Origin: Frankiales bacterium
GTDB taxonomy: Bacteria > Actinomycetota > Actinomycetes > Mycobacteriales > SCTD01
Length of the DNA: 7,858 nt
NCBI GenBank assembly: GCA_025464795.1
Contig: JAODNB010000071.1
Coordinates: 1 to 7,858 of the forward strand
Direction: 5' to 3'
Position numbers and translations under genes: made by a program. A model generated the notes under the pieces. That model made no database searches. It had not been told where the DNA came from and was given only the letters and a program-made list of their open reading frames with translations. Each line of letters opens with the position of its first letter. Within the stretch, counting starts at the first letter, position 1. Below, one piece after another: positions 6,709-7,858 of the stretch.

Positions 6709-7611
6709 ATGGGTGCGCAGCTCAGCGTCTACCGTCGCCGGATCAAGGCGATGCAGTCGACGAAGAAGATCACCAAGGCGATGGAGCTCATCGCTGCTTC
6801 TCGCATCGCCAAGGCGCAGGCCGACGTCAAGGCTGCCCGCCCGTACGAGCGTGAGATCACCCGCGTGCTGTCCGCGCTCGCCTCGCAGTCGACGATCGAC
6901 CACCCGCTGGTGAGCGAGAAGCCGAACCCCTCGCGGGCGGCGATCCTGCTCATCACCAGCGACCGCGGTCTGGCCGGCGGTTACAGCTCCAACGCCATCA
7001 AGGCGGCGGAGTCCCTCGCCGGGCTGCTGCGCTCCGAGGGCAAGGAGCCGGTCAACTACCTCGTCGGACGCAAGTCGGCGGCGTTCTTCCGCTTCCGCGG
7101 CCGCGCCTTCGAGGAGAGCTGGACCGGGTTCTCGGAGAAGCCCCACTACACCGACGCGAAGACGGTGGCGGACACCCTCATCGACGCGTTCGTGAAGCCG
7201 ACCGAGGAGGGCGGTGTGGACGAGATCCACATCGTGTTCACCGAGTTCGTCTCCGCCCTCACCCAGGCGCCGACGGCCGTACGCGTGCTGCCCCTGGTCG
7301 TCGAGGAGACGGACGAGGCGCCCGTGGACGGACCGCTGCCCCTGTACGAGTTCGAGCCCGGCCCGGAGGCGCTGCTCGACGCCCTCCTGCCTCGCTACGT
7401 CGAGACCCGCGTGTTCGCCGCCCTCCTCGCCTCCGCGGCGTCGGAGTCGGCTGCCCGTCGTCGTGCCATGAAGGCCGCGACGGACAACGCAGAAGACCTC
7501 ATCAAGTCGCTCACCCGAGCGGCGAACGCGGCCCGTCAGGCCGAGATCACCCAAGAGATCAGCGAGATCGTGGGCGGCGCCAGCGCGCTGGCCTCGGCAG
7601 GGAGTGAGTGA
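6709..7611 (+). CDS. atpG: F1Fo ATP synthase subunit gamma (central shaft)
   Basis: Central rotor shaft that turns inside alpha3beta3. It has 300 residues. The N-terminal helix contains RRRIKAMQSTKKITKAMELIAASRI, given here by its key Lys/Met positions 13-25. SDRGLAGGYSSN (84-95) is the conserved globular-domain motif. The C-terminal helix carries MKAATDNAEDLI and the signature ITQEISEIVGGASAL (280-294). At residues 163-170 there is a short loop (KPTEEGGV), only about three residues longer than in E. coli and without the longer insert of mycobacterial gamma. There is no Shine-Dalgarno before ATG 6709, which lies 3 nt after the atpA stop, so it is probably translated by ribosomes leaving atpA. 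The frame is the same as that of atpA. Confidence 0.97.
   Translation: MGAQLSVYRRRIKAMQSTKKITKAMELIAASRIAKAQADVKAARPYEREITRVLSALASQSTIDHPLVSEKPNPSRAAILLITSDRGLAGGYSSNAIKAAESLAGLLRSEGKEPVNYLVGRKSAAFFRFRGRAFEESWTGFSEKPHYTDAKTVADTLIDAFVKPTEEGGVDEIHIVFTEFVSALTQAPTAVRVLPLVVEETDEAPVDGPLPLYEFEPGPEALLDALLPRYVETRVFAALLASAASESAARRRAMKAATDNAEDLIKSLTRAANAARQAEITQEISEIVGGASALASAGSE
7599..7604 (+). promoter_or_regulatory. Ribosome binding site of atpD
   Basis: AGGGAG lies 9 nt before ATG 7614, a good distance. It is only 3 nt before an in-frame GTG at 7608 that overlaps the atpG stop as GTGA. The spacing favours the ATG. Confidence 0.6.
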
Positions 7612-7613
7612 CC

Positions 7614-7858
7614 ATGACCATCACCGAAGACACCACCGCCGCCACCGGCGCGACCCCGGGCGGGGTGGGGCGCGTCGCGCGCGTCATCGGCCCGGTCGTC
7701 GACATCGAGTTCGCCCCCGATGAGATGCCCGAGGTCTACAACGCCCTCCACGTCGACCGCACGATGGGCGGTGAGACCTTCACGCTGACGCTGGAGGTCG
7801 CGCAGCACATCGGCGACAACCTGGTGCGCGCCATCGCCATGCAGCCGACCGACGGGCT
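7614..7858 (+). CDS. atpD: F1Fo ATP synthase subunit beta, N-terminal part (3' end outside window)
   Basis: Catalytic subunit of the alpha3beta3 hexamer. Only the first 81 codons are present and the frame is still open at the window end. After a short polar leader (TITEDTTAATGATPGG) come GRVARVIGPVVDIEF and EVYNALHVD, followed by TLTLEVAQHIGDNLVRAIAM. This is the N-terminal beta-barrel typical of beta subunits. The P-loop and catalytic residues lie beyond the window. ATG 7614 is 2 nt after the atpG stop and well spaced from AGGGAG; GTG 7608 is an alternative that adds two residues. The identity is clear from these motifs and from its place after atpG. Confidence 0.95.
   Translation, partial: MTITEDTTAATGATPGGVGRVARVIGPVVDIEFAPDEMPEVYNALHVDRTMGGETFTLTLEVAQHIGDNLVRAIAMQPTDG

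Overview
The window is a stretch of high-GC actinobacterial chromosome. It holds the end of glyA, a wecA-type glycolipid initiator gene, and most of an F1Fo ATP synthase operon. Every gene is on the + strand. Three things point to Actinobacteria: codons with strongly G/C-rich third positions, the gene order glyA-wecA-(small membrane proteins)-atpBEFHAG-D, and lineage-specific subunit forms. The subunit forms are a long delta with a duplicated N-terminal domain and an alpha with a C-terminal extension. The b and delta subunits are separate genes and there is only one b, so this is not a mycobacterial-type operon. A Micrococcales-like or related actinobacterium is plausible, but the sequence does not fix the genus.

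Layout: 1-537 is the C-terminal part of serine hydroxymethyltransferase. Positions 591-1709 encode a polytopic polyprenyl-phosphate sugar-1-phosphate transferase (WecA/Rfe), preceded by a candidate leaderless promoter. Its stop overlaps the start of a four-helix AtpI-like protein (1706-2101). A 70-nt gap follows, with three CTGACA direct repeats exactly 11 bp apart and a TAGGCT -10 box just before a two-helix AtpZ-like gene (2172-2453). This looks like the main atp promoter. Then come atpB (a), atpE (c), atpF (b), atpH (delta), atpA (alpha), atpG (gamma) and the first 81 codons of atpD (beta).

How the genes work together: a, b and c form the membrane proton channel and rotor ring. The alpha/beta hexamer makes ATP, gamma is the central shaft, and b plus delta form the stator. 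AtpI- and AtpZ-like proteins are known or proposed to help c-ring assembly or ion supply. All catalytic residues I could check are present: the essential Arg in a, the Glu in c, and Walker A/B and the Arg finger in alpha. The c subunit lacks the usual Na+ ligand pattern, so proton coupling is expected.

This is largely an ordinary housekeeping locus, and I see no mobile element, CRISPR array, RNA gene or defence system. The points most worth a second look are regulatory: the 11-bp-spaced operator-like repeats before the operon; a 24-codon ORF that fills the atpB-atpE gap and ends in an ATGA overlap with the atpE start; and two tiny ORFs linked by GTGA overlaps that fill the gap before atpB, around an exact 11-nt direct repeat.
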